Shown: positions 21,701 to 33,559, counted from the first letter of the stretch. The stretch: 64,000 nt of DNA from Leptasterias polaris (GCA_037783415.1 JAZGTN010000022.1:5926001-5990000); one strand, 5' to 3'. Program-made: numbers and translations. The notes: generated by a model not told the origin, from the letters alone.

Positions 21701-22539
21701 CTACGTTTGTGTGTAAAGTTTGGAGTGGGATAGCTTGAATTAGATCTCTAACTTAATTGCAAAACTTTTAGGGTTCACCAGTTTCAGCAAATAAGTAACG
21801 CGTCCGTTTTACCTGAAATTGAGTTGTATAAAACGGTGGAATCATCTTTCCTGATGTTGATTAGGTGTTACTAATTAACTTTCCTGAAACTTCATTTCGT
21901 ACAATGGATGACGTACAAGGGAAGAACACTGCCCTCTCGTGGCATGGGTGTGGCTATCCACCAGGAGTCTGTAAATAGTTAGGTGCAATAGTTTGTGTAA
22001 GTTTCAGGCCCTTATTTCTTTCCACTGTATACTAAATTAAATATTGTTATCATGCCAATACGTACTGGATCCTTGAAACGTGTAGGCTGCAATGGTTTTC
22101 AGCTGTCACTTTGGTGTAAGACTACACAATATTCCATAATCATCATAACACACTTCGTCTGGTGGATTTCTTAGCTAAGACGTAAATAACAAAGACAGTT
22201 GATATCCAACAAAACAAAATGAATATGACTTAAGTTAATACGCCTTGTGGAACTCCAGTTGGAAACCCGAGTATTGTACGTGATAAGAAACAACTACAAC
22301 AAACGATTTATACTTTTCTAGTTAGTCAATAACGATTTTTCAAATGATCAGTCCACATACGATATATGCACTTTTTCAAGTTGGAATGTTTTTTAACAAA
22401 ATTGTTCCTAGTAGATCAATTTTTGTACCGAAGTTATGTTACCAAGAAGTAGTCAAACACCTTGTAATTAACTTGTCAATTTGATAAGCTTAAGCCTATA
22501 GCATGACTTGAGACGAAAGAATTGCTAACTGTATCTCGG

Positions 22540-22880
22540 CACGTGCCTCGGTCTCGTTACCCCCCTCCGTCGCCCCGCTAAAAGCAAACCCATCGATCCT
22601 ATAAGTAAAGGTAGACGGGTGGAAAATGAACGAAGCGTGATCCAAGCCCTAAAGTGGCCGGAGCAAACGTGCCGATCGCCCGGTCAAAGCTGGGGTGCGA
22701 TGCCCCGCTGCGTGGACACAACCAGCATGTTGCGTTCAAACCTAATAGTCTCGTAGTAAAAGCGAAAGGTTTAGTGGGGGTTTGTCTCGGGCCATAATTA
22801 TCCCCTTCCGAGACCAATTAAGATCAACTAACCCGTCTATTGTTTTTCGTGATTGTGCGGTTACAGGTGTAATTTAGGTG
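22540..22880. other. GC-rich island 5
   Basis: GC-rich block with CCATAATTATCC and CCAATTAAGATC homeodomain-like sites near 22790-22825. The 72-codon minus-strand frame inside has no supporting features. Candidate conserved non-coding element. Confidence 0.3.
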
Positions 22881-23489
22881 TTTTGAACACCGGAGATGGT
22901 TGAGTGCGGCAAACCACTATGTCCTTCAGCGTGTCCATGGGTCACTGGCCGACCGGGGATCAGTGCTAATTTCCAGGCGTTCTCTTGCCGCAAGTCATGT
23001 CTGTCCACCTCCATGCCCCAATATTTATGACAGTTTCTTGAAGAAACTATGGTGGGTAGGTAGCATGTTGCTTTTTTTACTGTTCAATATAAAACTATTT
23101 GTAAACTGTTTTCCTCGGTAACTTTTTTTCCGATTTATTTTTAAAGGAATTGTGGGGTAACGATGTTTGGTGGTGAAGTTATTGACGACATGTATTTTGG
23201 AAAGGATAAGAACATAATTATGACAATTTAAACTTTTTGGCGTAACAGTATAGTTTTAATCGTCATGGAAATTATGTCTTTTTCATGACAAAGGAAATGT
23301 GTTGCTAACGTAAAAAATAAATAAATAATAATCCTATAAGTATCTTTATTTTGTAATAAACTGAATTTGGAAGTTAATTACTGTCTCGTTTATGTTTCAA
23401 CTCTTACTTTTACACAAAATCACTATTGTCACAAATAGACAAATCGAAACTGTACAAAGTTTGAAGGTGGGAGAGCTGAGTGGGGTTTG

Positions 23490-23960
23490 GGGCAGGATGA
23501 GGATAGTGTTTTAGTGGCTTGGGTTCAATCTAGATTGATGACCAAGAACTTAAAGATCGGTAATAAGGGAGGGAGGAAGACAAAGATGGGAGGAGGAAGA
23601 ACATAGGTGGGAGGGGTAGGGGATAGTAGCATGGGTACAGTCTAGATTGATGACCAAGAACTTAAAGACCGGTGGTAAGAGAGGGATGAAGTAACAGTGA
23701 CGGAAGGGGGAGGGGGATAGTGGCTTGGGTTCAATCTAGATTGATGACCAAGAACTTAAAGACCGGTGGTAAGGGAGGGAGGAAGATACAGTGACGGGAG
23801 AAGCAGGGGATAGTGGCTTGGGATCTAGATTACTAAGAACAACCTAAAGACAGGTGGGGAGGGAGGGAGATACAGTGTTGGGAGGGGGGTGGAGGGGGGT
23901 ATTGGCTTGGGTCCAATCTAGATTGATTGGGGAGGGGGATATTGGTAGGACAGACATACC
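23490..23960 (+). repeat. Minisatellite, five units of about 89-112 bp
   Basis: The units share GTGGCTTGGGTTCAATCTAG, ATTGATGACCAAGAACTTAA and a purine-rich GGGAGGGAGGAAG half. TCTAGATT anchors fall near 23529, 23641, 23735, 23824 and 23918. The G-rich strand is strongly asymmetric. The last units are shortened and more divergent. Confidence 0.9.
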
Positions 23961-24152
23961 CGTTACCCACATTGTGGAATCTTAAGCCCTGCCCTGCCAA
24001 GCTATCGTGGTAAGAAGAGACAAGACGGTATTTTCTTAGTTTTTTCCCCCGTTTGATCATACAAACTAAAACAATCACTGAGAGTAAACTTTACTTCATT
24101 GTTATCGTTGTTGTCTATTTTGGGTGAATCGACGAAATCGGTGATGTTTTGG

Positions 24153-24202
24153 AATCTTTCCCTACAATCTTTCCCTACAATCTTTCCCTACAATCTTTCC
24201 CA
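24153..24202 (+). repeat. 13-bp tandem repeat AATCTTTCCCTAC, 3.8 units
   Basis: Units begin at 24153, 24166, 24179 and 24192 without mismatches until the last three bases. Confidence 0.95.
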
Positions 24203-25925
24203 TGTTGTTCCTCATGTATTCGTATTATTCGTACTGAGATATGAATGTTCAACTTGGTGGTGCAGTGCGTTGCAGTGTGTAACACACTCTCCCTTTGAAA
24301 TCCATGCCCGTGACGATGATAACGTCCCTGGTACTATGCAATGCCAGTAACCAGTCGGCAATACAGGCAACTGGTAATCATGTGGTAACCAGCTCGTGAC
24401 GTCAGGCCTCTTTAAATAGTATTGATGCTGATGACGTGTCTTGCATTCACCTCTGTGTTCAAATTTACCAAGGTGGACCAGGCATATGTTTTTTCTACAA
24501 CTGAGTCGCATGCGGCATTGTGTTGCCTAAAGCTATTGTCATTGTATTAAGACATGTTTTTGTGCATAAATCAGGCTCTTGCATCTTTGCAAGTTTCTTT
24601 TAAGCTACACCCGTTCACTGTATCCATATACATATAATAGTTGACATTTTGAGGCAGTTCAAAACATCCGTATGACTTCATAATGATACATGCATGAGAA
24701 CAAATTTTGAAATGATATTGGACTGGAAGATGGGAAAAGAGCAATATACGAGCGGTGTGATCGAGGGAAAGGGTGCCCAGCCGGCCATTGCCCCCTTCCC
24801 CCTTCCATCCCTCCTCAACCCTCCGTCTCTTACCTCCTGCTATGCTCCCCACAGGCCCTGAGATCTTGGCTTCTTGACCCCCCTCTCCCGTAGTTGACTC
24901 AAAGACGGTCGATTTCTGATATGAGTGACGGAGGCCGGTTTGATTATATCGGATTCTAAATCCCTTAGGGTGCATCTGTGGGACATGTTTCTTCTGTCGT
25001 GGCTAAAACGATCTGAAACAAGAACCAAATTCTTACATAAAACACTGCCAGTGTGTTGTAAGAATGATCAGTAAAGATTGCAATCTGGGAGGTTTAGCAT
25101 TGCGTCTTCAAGTTGCAATTGTTGCCTGCCGGTGAGGGTTTTTTTTTTCTCGCAAAAAGCTTTGCTGTTTGTGTTTTCGATGATAGATTATTTCTAATAA
25201 CTCCCATTTTCAGTAGAGTTACTTAGTTCAGTCAACAAATAACGTTGTCCCTGACCTTTGCCATTCAAGAAAAACCTGTTACAGCCGCATCGTGTCTGCT
25301 TGAAATGACTTTCAAACAAATTATTCAATGGTCGGAAATGATGATCATGTTTTAGTGTTTCTGATATAAACTTTTGCTCCGGGCTTTGGATGGCATTTTG
25401 AAGTTTGAAAGTGTTAAAAAATTAAAGTAATTAAATCATTGTTTATGGTCCCTTATGCAAGAAATAAAATAAAATCGATTGAAATGTAGGCTTGTCCAAC
25501 CAAGTATTTGGCCTTTATCAAACATTTCACAGCTGTGTCGGCAAAACCTTTCAAAATGGCGACATGGCGTCCGGACCACGATACAAAATATAATACGGCT
25601 GCTCCGCGCATGGATTCCACAATTATCTCAGAGGGCACACCCTCTGCCACATATCGGACATGGTATATACAAGCAATGTCATAGACGGTTTTGTAAGAAA
25701 AAATGGCTATGACTTCGGGTAATGGCTTAATAAGTGTAGCAGCCATAACCTTTGCTATACGCTCATCCCGTAGTGTTTTGTTTGAAATAGCGGCTTTGAT
25801 TAACATGCGGCTACGTCTTAACCACTACGTCTGCCTGCATCAATATCAGTATTGTAGTCGACAGCCACAGCCGTTCCCAACCCGGATTAATGTCTAACGT
25901 ACTTTAAAGCATATGTGTCACATTG
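24203..25925. other. Gene-free stretch
   Basis: No supported gene. Frames of 134 codons (24571-24975, minus) and 117 codons (25453-25806, minus) are present without family motifs or splice context. A long pyrimidine-rich stretch lies near 24780-24840. Confidence 0.45.
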
Positions 25926-26258
25926 TTAATTGTCAAAGACCAGTACCCCCACTCTTGGTGTGACCTAAGATATACATGATATGACAAACCTTTGAAAGTT
26001 TAAGCTCAATCGGTTATTAGAGTCAAGAGAAAAAAGTGGAAAACTCCCTAAATGCTTTCATTGTTTTCAAGTATTGAGATTTGGACTAGCAAGATCAAAA
26101 CATTTTTTTTTACTCACTTCTTAAAAACTATTGCATTTTAAGCAACAGTATTTCAAAGGAAGTTGCCCACCATGACCATCTTTATATCACAGTTGTGTGC
26201 AAATCTGTGAACATAAAAAAAAAAAATCTTACCATTGTTATGCAAACGAGTGTTTTTA
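25926..26258 (+). repeat. Dispersed repeat related to the 366-bp element, copy 1
   Basis: Begins TTGTCAAAGACCAGTA...GGTGTGACC and continues GTTTTCAAGTATTGAG, AGCAAGATCAAA, GGAAGTTGCCCACCATGACC and GTGCAAATCTGTGAACATAA. The same order occurs at 27500-27795. Its left end matches, in reverse complement, the right end of the element at 26261-26626, so the two belong to one superfamily. It abuts the element at 26261 directly. Confidence 0.75.
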
Positions 26259-26260
26259 AA

Positions 26261-26626
26261 GGCACTGAACACGTTTGGTAATTACTCAAAATATATATTA
26301 GCATAAAAACTTACTTGGTAACCAGCAACGGAGAGCTGTTGATAGTATAAAACATTGTGAGAAACGACTCCCTCTGAAGTATCGTAGTTTTTGAGAAAGA
26401 GGTAACTTCTCACTAAAATAATAAAAGACTTCATGCATGAAGCCTTTTATTAGCATCTGAAAGCACACAAAATTGTGCAACAAGGGCGTTTTTTCTTTCT
26501 TTATTTTCTAGCAACTTCGATGACCGATTCAGCCAAAATTTTCACAGGTTTGTTATTTTATGCATATGTTGGGATACACCGAGTGACAATACCGGTCTTT
26601 GATAATTACCAAACATGTTCAGTGCC
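26261..26626. mobile_element. 366-bp inverted-repeat MITE with central palindrome
   Basis: Terminal inverted repeats GGCACTGAACACGTTTGGTA / TACCAAACATGTTCAGTGCC flank the element, with TTTAAA on both sides. TTTAAA is itself palindromic, so a TTAA (piggyBac-type) duplication is possible but not proven. At 26420-26451 there is a 32-bp near-perfect palindrome centred on TTCATGCATGAA, which could extrude as a hairpin. No coding capacity. A degenerate copy lies at 7985-8352. Confidence 0.85.
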
Positions 26627-27499
26627 TTTAAAGCATCTTGAATGATCCCGGCCAATCAATTCTTCAATAGTAAAACAACTGCATGTGGTGATAATGAAAA
26701 CCAAGCCGACGGTGCTCTTTGTTATAGACCTGCTCTTACCTTTCTAAGAATGACTGCAAGGGTGACTATACTCTTAATTTTATTTCGTCGCTGTTGCATA
26801 AAATTCACAATTATAATGTCATAATCTGTCCCTAATCCCCGCAAACAGTGTTTCTTGAAAAAAAAACAAAAAAAAAAAAACGCGCGGAGATCTGGCTTGA
26901 TAAGATTTGATTTGCAGTTGCTTTTATATTAAATTGACAACAGGAAATTTGCAGATTGAATCAAATCATAATATAATATATCAACGAGAGAATTTTTCGG
27001 CGTAAAAACGTGCAGTTCGGCGCATAAGCCGATCTTGTTGCATTAAATAATCAATTATCTTTCCTTGTCTGTTGTTAATTTGGCATTTTATGTTGTGATA
27101 TTTGGATTTTTTCCTTTAAAAACTCCCCGATTAAATAAAATAATTCACAATTTGTTTCCCAGTTGGTAAAAATTACCTCTAAATTATCCCTGATTTTTAA
27201 AAAGTGCAGCTCAGCGTGAACAAGTTTTACTGGATAAATCAGTTTGTTTTTATTAAGTTACCTATACACAAATTAGCCGTTGTCTTTACATAAAATGAGG
27301 AGACAAAACAGTCGTCAGATGTTGTTTGCAATGAGCGTGCGCAGTACAACGGTGTAAATTAAGGACACATTATCTGATCAATAAGAGCGCTCCAACATCA
27401 TATTTAGTGTCTTTTTCTCATCATCAAAATCCTGTGGAAACAGTAGAGTAAAACGTGCTGCACTTTGACAAGAAAAAGTTACATTAAAGCACATTAAAC
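26627..27499. other. Gene-free AT-rich stretch
   Basis: Contains an A-rich run near 26858-26880. No gene, RNA or repeat family recognised. Confidence 0.5.
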
Positions 27500-27795
27500 T
27501 GTCAAAGACCAGTATCCACACTTGATGTGACCCAACATAAAGTCGGTCATTGGAGTCACGAGAAAAAATGTAAAAAAAAACTTAAATGTTGTCACTGTTT
27601 TGCAAACATTAACTTTTTGACTTGCAAGATCAAAGCTAATTGTTTTACTAACTTCTCAAAAAATATAGCATTTCAAGCAAAGAAATTTCAAGGGAAGTTT
27701 TCCACCACGACCATCTTTATACCATGTATGTTGTGTGCAAATCTGTGAACATTTGTATTTTTATTCTTACCAATGTTATGCACAACCTTTAAATG
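27500..27795 (+). repeat. Dispersed repeat related to the 366-bp element, copy 2
   Basis: Shares GTCAAAGACCAGTA, GATGTGACC, GAGTCACGAGAAAA, CAAGATCAAA, CACGACCATCTTTATA and GTGCAAATCTGTGAACAT with 25926-26258 in the same order. Confidence 0.75.
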
Positions 27796-28066
27796 TCAGC
27801 AGAATGTAATTAATCAATTATCAAACGAAAACTAAGCAGATAATCTGATATACAAGAAAACCGTTTTTTATTTTTGATCTATGTGTGCTTTATTTATCTG
27901 GGGTGAACAACTGGCTTCCGTTCGGGTCTGTGTTTTAAAACAAAGTGAAACTCATGATAAGAAATTAACACACGAACACAAAGTCAGTATCAAAACTGTA
28001 GAGCTAACTGTTAACAAATAACTCGTTAGGTACACATAAATGAATAAATAAATGAATAAATAACAA

Positions 28067-28239
28067 TAGACCTTATGCATTGACGTCACCAAGCCGCCAT
28101 CTTAGAGGTAAACTGATGATGAAACAATGGAAACGCGCTGATTTGTACGCGCGGCGCACAGGATTGGCCAATGAACATCTTCCTTTTGACCTCTAGGTGA
28201 GGGCGCCCTACTCAAATGACGTCATATGCATAAGGTCTA
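28067..28239 (+). mobile_element. 172-bp MITE with CRE and YY1 motifs, copy 2
   Basis: Near-identical to 14342-14513 in opposite orientation: TAGACCTTATGCA ends, TGACGTCA in both arms and the GCCGCCATCTTAGAGG complement of the YY1 site. High similarity between copies 14 kb apart suggests recent mobility. An (AAT)n run follows at about 28245-28262. Confidence 0.9.
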
Positions 28240-28439
28240 TTATGACAATAATAATAATAATATTAAATAGTAACAATAATTAAATGTGATATTTCTTTGG
28301 GATGATGTGATGACATGAAATAATAACAATATTGATATTTACAATTATAATAATAATTATGAAATTAGTAATACCTATGTACTATCTCATACTTTTGCTT
28401 CAGAAAAAGCCAAGTTTAAGCAAAAGCTTTCTCGTGGAA

Positions 28440-28855
28440 TGTCGTGGCCGAGTGGTTAAGAGCACCGAACTCAAGCTCTGGTGTTTCTGATCAGCAGAGT
28501 GTGGGTTCGAATCCCAGTCGTGACATTTGTGTCCTTAAGCAAGACACTTAACCACATGCTTCGTCCTTCGGATGGGACGTAAAGCCGTTGGTCCCGTGCG
28601 TTGTGAATGCACGTAAAAGAACCCAGTGCACTTATCGAAAAGAGAAGGGGTTCGCCCCGGTGTTCCTGGTTGTGGCTGCTTAATGCGCCGTAGCACCTTG
28701 TAAACCCTTATAAGGTGCTAAATAATTGGGTCTCAGATTTTCATCACTGCAATAACCTATCTTTCTGAAAGTATGTATATACTCAGCGCCTTGAGTACCT
28801 TGTTTGGTAGATACGTGCGCTATATAAGACTTCGATATTATTATTATATTATTAT
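28440..28855 (+). mobile_element. Full-length tRNA-Leu-derived SINE
   Basis: The first 86 bases (28440-28525) fold as a class II tRNA. A 7-bp acceptor stem (two wobbles), A box TGGCCGAGTGG, CTCAAG anticodon loop (CAA, leucine), long variable arm and B box GGTTCGAATCC are visible. The body carries AAGCAAGACACTTAACCACA, a block shared by several metazoan SINE central domains, then GTGCACTTATCGAAAAGAGA. The tail is GCGCTATATAAGAC plus ATT repeats, as in SINEs mobilised by a partner LINE. The internal A and B boxes would act as a Pol III promoter. No clear target-site duplication was found. Confidence 0.9.
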
Positions 28856-30447
28856 TGTGGCCATACGAATCCTTGAAGTAAGATCGTTAAATTGTAAGAA
28901 ATGGTACAAGCAATAATATTGATTTACAGATTAATCAAGAGATTTCGATGCCATTGATACATGCATTTTGTGGGTAAAAGTATCGATATCATAGAATTTC
29001 AGATCAAAAGTAACTTGATTGAAACATCACTACGAGCTGATTATTGTGAAGCGTCTTTCTCGTCACATGATCTCAAATTCACTTCGCGATTGGTGTAAAA
29101 TGACCGCAATTGACCTATTTTCCATTTACTCCCTGCAAATACAGCACACAGCATCACCATACAAATCCGATTGCTCTGCGTCTACAGTCTTAAATCTACG
29201 TTACAATTTGTGCCTGTTTTGGACAACATGTGTAATAATGATGTATTTTTCTTACATAATCACAAAATGCGCAGTAGACGTCTACAGCACTCTTTGTCGG
29301 GGTCAGATATATTTAGGGCACGCGAACGTTGACTGCGATGCGAGTCACGTGATTACGTTGTCATAGTGACCGTCCTCCTTGAGGGTGGGAAACCGGAGTA
29401 TCACCGGAACTATCAGCGGATGTACGGAGCGGCCCTGTAGGGAGGAGCGATTAAAGGTAGATCCAGAACGCAGCGCAATCTCTGCGCGTTCTTTCACTCC
29501 AATCATTTATTTACTTCTGCTAGAGGTAGGCCTATATGAGAATAAAAAATACCCGACGACTTACCAATATCCGTTTTATTTGATACACTGTTAGGGATTT
29601 TTCTTTAAACAAAATACATAAAGTGTGTCGTTTATATCTAGGCGTATTTTTCAAAATAAAGATTTGATGTGATTTCCCATGGCGAGTTAACAATGTCGTA
29701 GTATTGCGATTAACTTTAGGTGCCTCTTCTTAATATGTAGCTTAATGTAAGTTGAAGCGGGGAAAACAATAAATAAATAAAATTGTCGTTATTGAAATTA
29801 GTTGTTTCGTGTCTAACTGTAAAAAGATAATTCACCTCTTTCTTTTTTATTGTAAAAAAACCCCAAACCTTGTAACCATTGTTTCAATTTTCGGAATATT
29901 GCAATACTGAATCTAGGAACGACATTACATAATACATACGACTTAAGAAACTGTATTGCTTTCAAAAAAAGAAGAATTTACACAAGTTCAAAAACACTAC
30001 AAATATCAACAAGTTAAAAGTTACAAAAGGCAGACACATTTTTAAACATTAGTTGTATTGATATTTTTGACTGACTGTTTCATTCCAAATTCAGGAACAC
30101 ACCTCCCGTAACCCCGATGGAGGGTAACAACAGTTTTATACATACCAACCAACATTAAGTAATACGCGGAAGCGTTTACATGGAAGCAACGTGAAAACAT
30201 TGATAAACAATACACATTATACTCGATATTAACGAATAAGTGTATACCCCTTCTTGTCCATTCGGTATAATTGGGCTTTCCAAAAAACGGTATTTTCTCT
30301 TTGAGTGAACTATAAACGAAGCAGTCTGAACAGACAGATGCCAGGTTACTGCTCTACTACTTCGCTATCAATATAAACATTAATTATATATCAAACTGTA
30401 GAAAAGTAGTTTTCTTGTTTTTACCATCTGCTTTAACTTGTAAAATG
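28856..30447. other. Gene-free stretch with a small GC-rich block
   Basis: A GC-richer segment at 29320-29500 includes GAGTCACGTGATTACG (an extended CACGTG E-box near 29345) and the 71-codon frame 29379-29594, which is unconvincing. The remainder is AT-rich with nothing recognised. A 115-codon + frame at 29019-29366 lacks any supporting feature. Confidence 0.45.
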
Positions 30448-30528
30448 CATCCGTAACGGAAGCGGCAAAGCATTGTGGGTGATGATCAACATCCGTAACG
30501 GAAGCGGCAAAGCATTGTGGGTGATGAT
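30448..30528 (+). repeat. Tandem duplication, 42-bp period
   Basis: A 39-bp block beginning CATCCGTAACGGAAGCGGCA and ending GTGGGTGATGAT is present twice (30448-30486 and 30490-30528) without differences. Confidence 0.95.
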
Positions 30529-30885
30529 AAAAATGGGTTTCGAGAATCGTCCTTCAAAAAAACCGTACGGTATTTTTTGTTTACATTCTTCTTTGGATCA
30601 AATAAAAATAAAATAAATATCCATTTCCCTTTTATCATTTCTATCAACGCGTTTTTTTCTCTCTCTATACGCTTGAGGTACATAAGGAGACATTGAAGTG
30701 TCCCTTTAAGCTTAAGCTATACGGCCATTGAATTAAATTATAGTATGAGACAATCATATTAGGTCCGAGTTAAATAATCAGAGTCGGCCTCGTTAAAGTA
30801 CAGGCCAGGATTGAGTGAAGAGACAGACGATGCCAGGATGTGTATAATAGCTGCAGTTGCAGTCAACAAGACACCCGCTCAGATA

Positions 30886-31063
30886 CAGGGGCCCAATTTC
30901 ACAGAGCTGCCGAAGCAGAAAATAACTATTGCTAAACAATTTGTCTGCTACGCAGAAATGAGCAGGAAACCAGTCACAAATTGTACATGTTACATGGTAG
31001 TTTGGCTGGTAACCTTATTCTGGTAAGCGACATTTTGTTGTGCTTAGCTACTTTTGGGCCCTG
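30886..31063 (+). repeat. GGGCCC-ended palindromic repeat, copy 3
   Basis: The best-preserved copy: left end CAGGGGCCCAA, right end TTTTGGGCCCTGA, with CTACGCAGAAATGAGCAGGA, ACATGGTAGTTTGGCTGGTA and TTGTGCTTAGCTA inside. Inverse orientation to 1521 and 16592. Confidence 0.85.
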
Positions 31064-31317
31064 ACCACATGAGTTTACAATTTTACTATAAACGTGAATG
31101 ATGCACGTTTCTGTATACGCGTTTAATATGTTTAGGTTTCGTGTAGCTTCGCAACTTCTCATATAACATACATCTATCAAGTGTACAAACATTTAAATTG
31201 AAATTGGATGGACACCAATTAAATCGTTTTAAAATTGATTTAATATTATACGATATTTTATCCTATGAAATTGCTAAGGCAACATGAGTGAATAATGTGA
31301 ACATCATGTATAATGTG

Positions 31318-31573
31318 TTGTGTAATGCACGTAAAAAGAACCCAGTGCACTTATCGAAAAGAGAAGGGGTTTGCCCCGGTGTTCCTGGTTTGATTGGCTG
31401 CATATTGCGCCACAGCACCTTGTAAACCATTACATGGTGCTATGTAAAGAAATAGGTCTCAAATTCAAAAAGTAGCTCCACATATATACCTTGCAGGAAA
31501 ATACTGACTGTTGAAGCGCCTTGAGCGTCACTGAGTGACGGATATGAGCGCTATATAAGAAGCCACTATTATG
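31318..31573 (+). mobile_element. 5'-truncated SINE, same family as 28440
   Basis: Starts within the body (GTAATGCACGTAAAAAGAAC) and matches 28610-28840 through GTGCACTTATCGAAAAGAGA, GCACCTTGTAAACC and GCGCTATATAAGA. It lacks the tRNA head and therefore the Pol III promoter. The tail AAGCCACTATTATG is short. Confidence 0.9.
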
Positions 31574-33033
31574 TATAATTTAGTTTAAGTTTCTGCTTTT
31601 AAATTTCATTTTATCTTAAGAATGCCCTTTGAAGTTAAACTTGAAAGGCGACTTGTGAAGGGGCAACCACCATTTTGTAATAACGAGAACGAGAATTTCT
31701 CGGGAGAGATAGCGAGAATTTGGCGTTACACGTTTGCTTGTTTAAAAGTACTAATATTTTGTTCATTTCTTACGAATGCATTAGGCCTACCTAACTGAAT
31801 TAAGAAGATTGAAATTAACCTGTTTTTTCTTTAAAAAAAAAAAATATTAATAATTTATAAATGCCAGGTGAGAGAAAGGACAGTCTGTTCCATTGGATTA
31901 AACAGTTGAGGGCTGATGGGTAGGTCTATGATGAACGGTTGAACTTTTTAAAACCAACTGAGTTTTAGAAACAATTGTTTGTTCATTTTTGCATATTCAT
32001 GCGTGTTTTTATATATATATATTTTATTGATTCCTGATATTGTTAACGTAATTTTTATTAATTTGTAAGAATACTTAAAAATGTTTTGCTCAACATTTAT
32101 CAACTTAAAAAAAAATCTCCCATATCCTTTACAAACGAGCATATTTTAACAATTTTGTAGACTATAGTTACTTCAAACTGCAGAAGATGATGCTGAATGC
32201 TAGTTTTTAGAGAAGGTTGCTAGCAATCACGAACAGACAAACTTGAAATAGCACTGATGTTGTTATTTCAACACCTGCCAGTGCATTTCTATTGAGCCTC
32301 TCCTTTCCTTACCTTTTTTGTCATTGGAATTTGAATATAGGCAATGTCCCATACAACCATAACGCATATCTTATTTGTGTTTGTTTCCTCAAATACATTT
32401 GTTTGGTATTATGTACTTTGTCCGATCATCACTATATAAGATTTATTATAAGAGCTTGTCTCTCACACTTGAGTGACTCCTAGGTTTGAATTGAGAAAAA
32501 TTAGTGCCTAGCAATGAAAACATCAATTGCCTACCAAAGAAAACACCAATGAAGATATCAAACGAACATTCGCCGTCTAGAGTTCACTGACCTTATCCCT
32601 CTTGAGATATCAGGCCTTAATGTGAGCAATTGAATCTCTACGGTATAATTTGTTCCTTATTGAAAGTCAGTGAACATCAATGAATGCTAAAAGACAGTAT
32701 AGAACATAATGGCTGAATTAATGGCGGTTGCTTAGGACAATAAATAAATTCAATATAATAAGTCTGACATGGGACATTGTATTGAGTAATTTTTAGTTCA
32801 ATTATATAATATAAATTCAAATATTACTGAGCCTTGTTTAGCGCTAAAAAATCTTGCCCAAGTCTTATGGTGTTTGCTGATTTTGATCTTTCATGTTCAC
32901 GATCTGAAGTCATTCAAAATGTCACGAATAACATTACCCAGTCAGTTTCCCTTGTGGTTTATTATTTGAATAACATTAACATGAAAAACAATGATATTTA
33001 AAATAGGAAGAGTTACCTTAACAAACTCAGTAC
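31574..33033. other. Gene-free AT-rich stretch
   Basis: No gene or repeat family recognised. Short TA and A runs near 31840 and 32010. Confidence 0.5.
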
Positions 33034-33439
33034 TCGAGTAAGATCCATACAGGGCCACACAAGACAATTTTATTACAGACAACCAGTTTTTAAGCCAATC
33101 TCCAGCAAGAAAACAAACAACATTTTAATTTCAAACTATAATTTTCGTAGAGCTAGTACCGGTATTAAAATACACTATCTTGTGCTACTGAAGTGTTCCT
33201 TTTCTGTGCAGTAAAGTTAGTTTGTTGCTTGGTGTATCGAGTAAGATCCATACAGGGCCACACAAGACAATTTTATTACAGACAACCAGTTTTAAAGCCA
33301 ATCTCCAGCAAGAAAACAAACAACATTTTAATTTCAAACTATAATTTTCGTAGAGCTAGTACCGGTATTAAAATACACTATCTTGTGCTACTGAAGTGTT
33401 CCTTTTCTGTGCAGTAAAGTTAGTTTGTTGCTTGGTGTA
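33034..33439 (+). repeat. Near-perfect 203-bp tandem duplication
   Basis: 33034-33236 and 33237-33439 match almost completely; the visible difference is one base in CCAGTTTTTAAG versus CCAGTTTTAAAG. The unit includes GATCCATACAGGGCCACACA and a CTAGTACCGGTATTAAAATA block. The second copy is followed by a segment ending AATAAAGC and an ATT run (33520-33541), which looks like a retroposon tail. Confidence 0.95.
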
Positions 33440-33559
33440 ACGAGGTCCTAACATCCATTGCTTATTGCTTGAAAATCATCTTTTTAGGTGACATGGTTAC
33501 CATCATTAAATAAAGCTTTTATTATTATTATTATTATTATTTTACCACCTAGTCATTAT

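Noticed and set aside
24571..25806. Minus-strand frames of 134 and 117 codons
   Set aside because: No recognisable family, no splice or polyadenylation signals, ordinary length for chance frames.
28115..28128. CTGATGATGAAAC in the MITE as a hammerhead core
   Set aside because: CTGATGA and GAAA are present but there is no room for stem II between them.
28440..28525. Functional tRNA-Leu(CAA) gene
   Set aside because: The tRNA-like sequence is followed directly by a SINE body and tail rather than a T-run terminator, and has wobble pairs in the acceptor stem.
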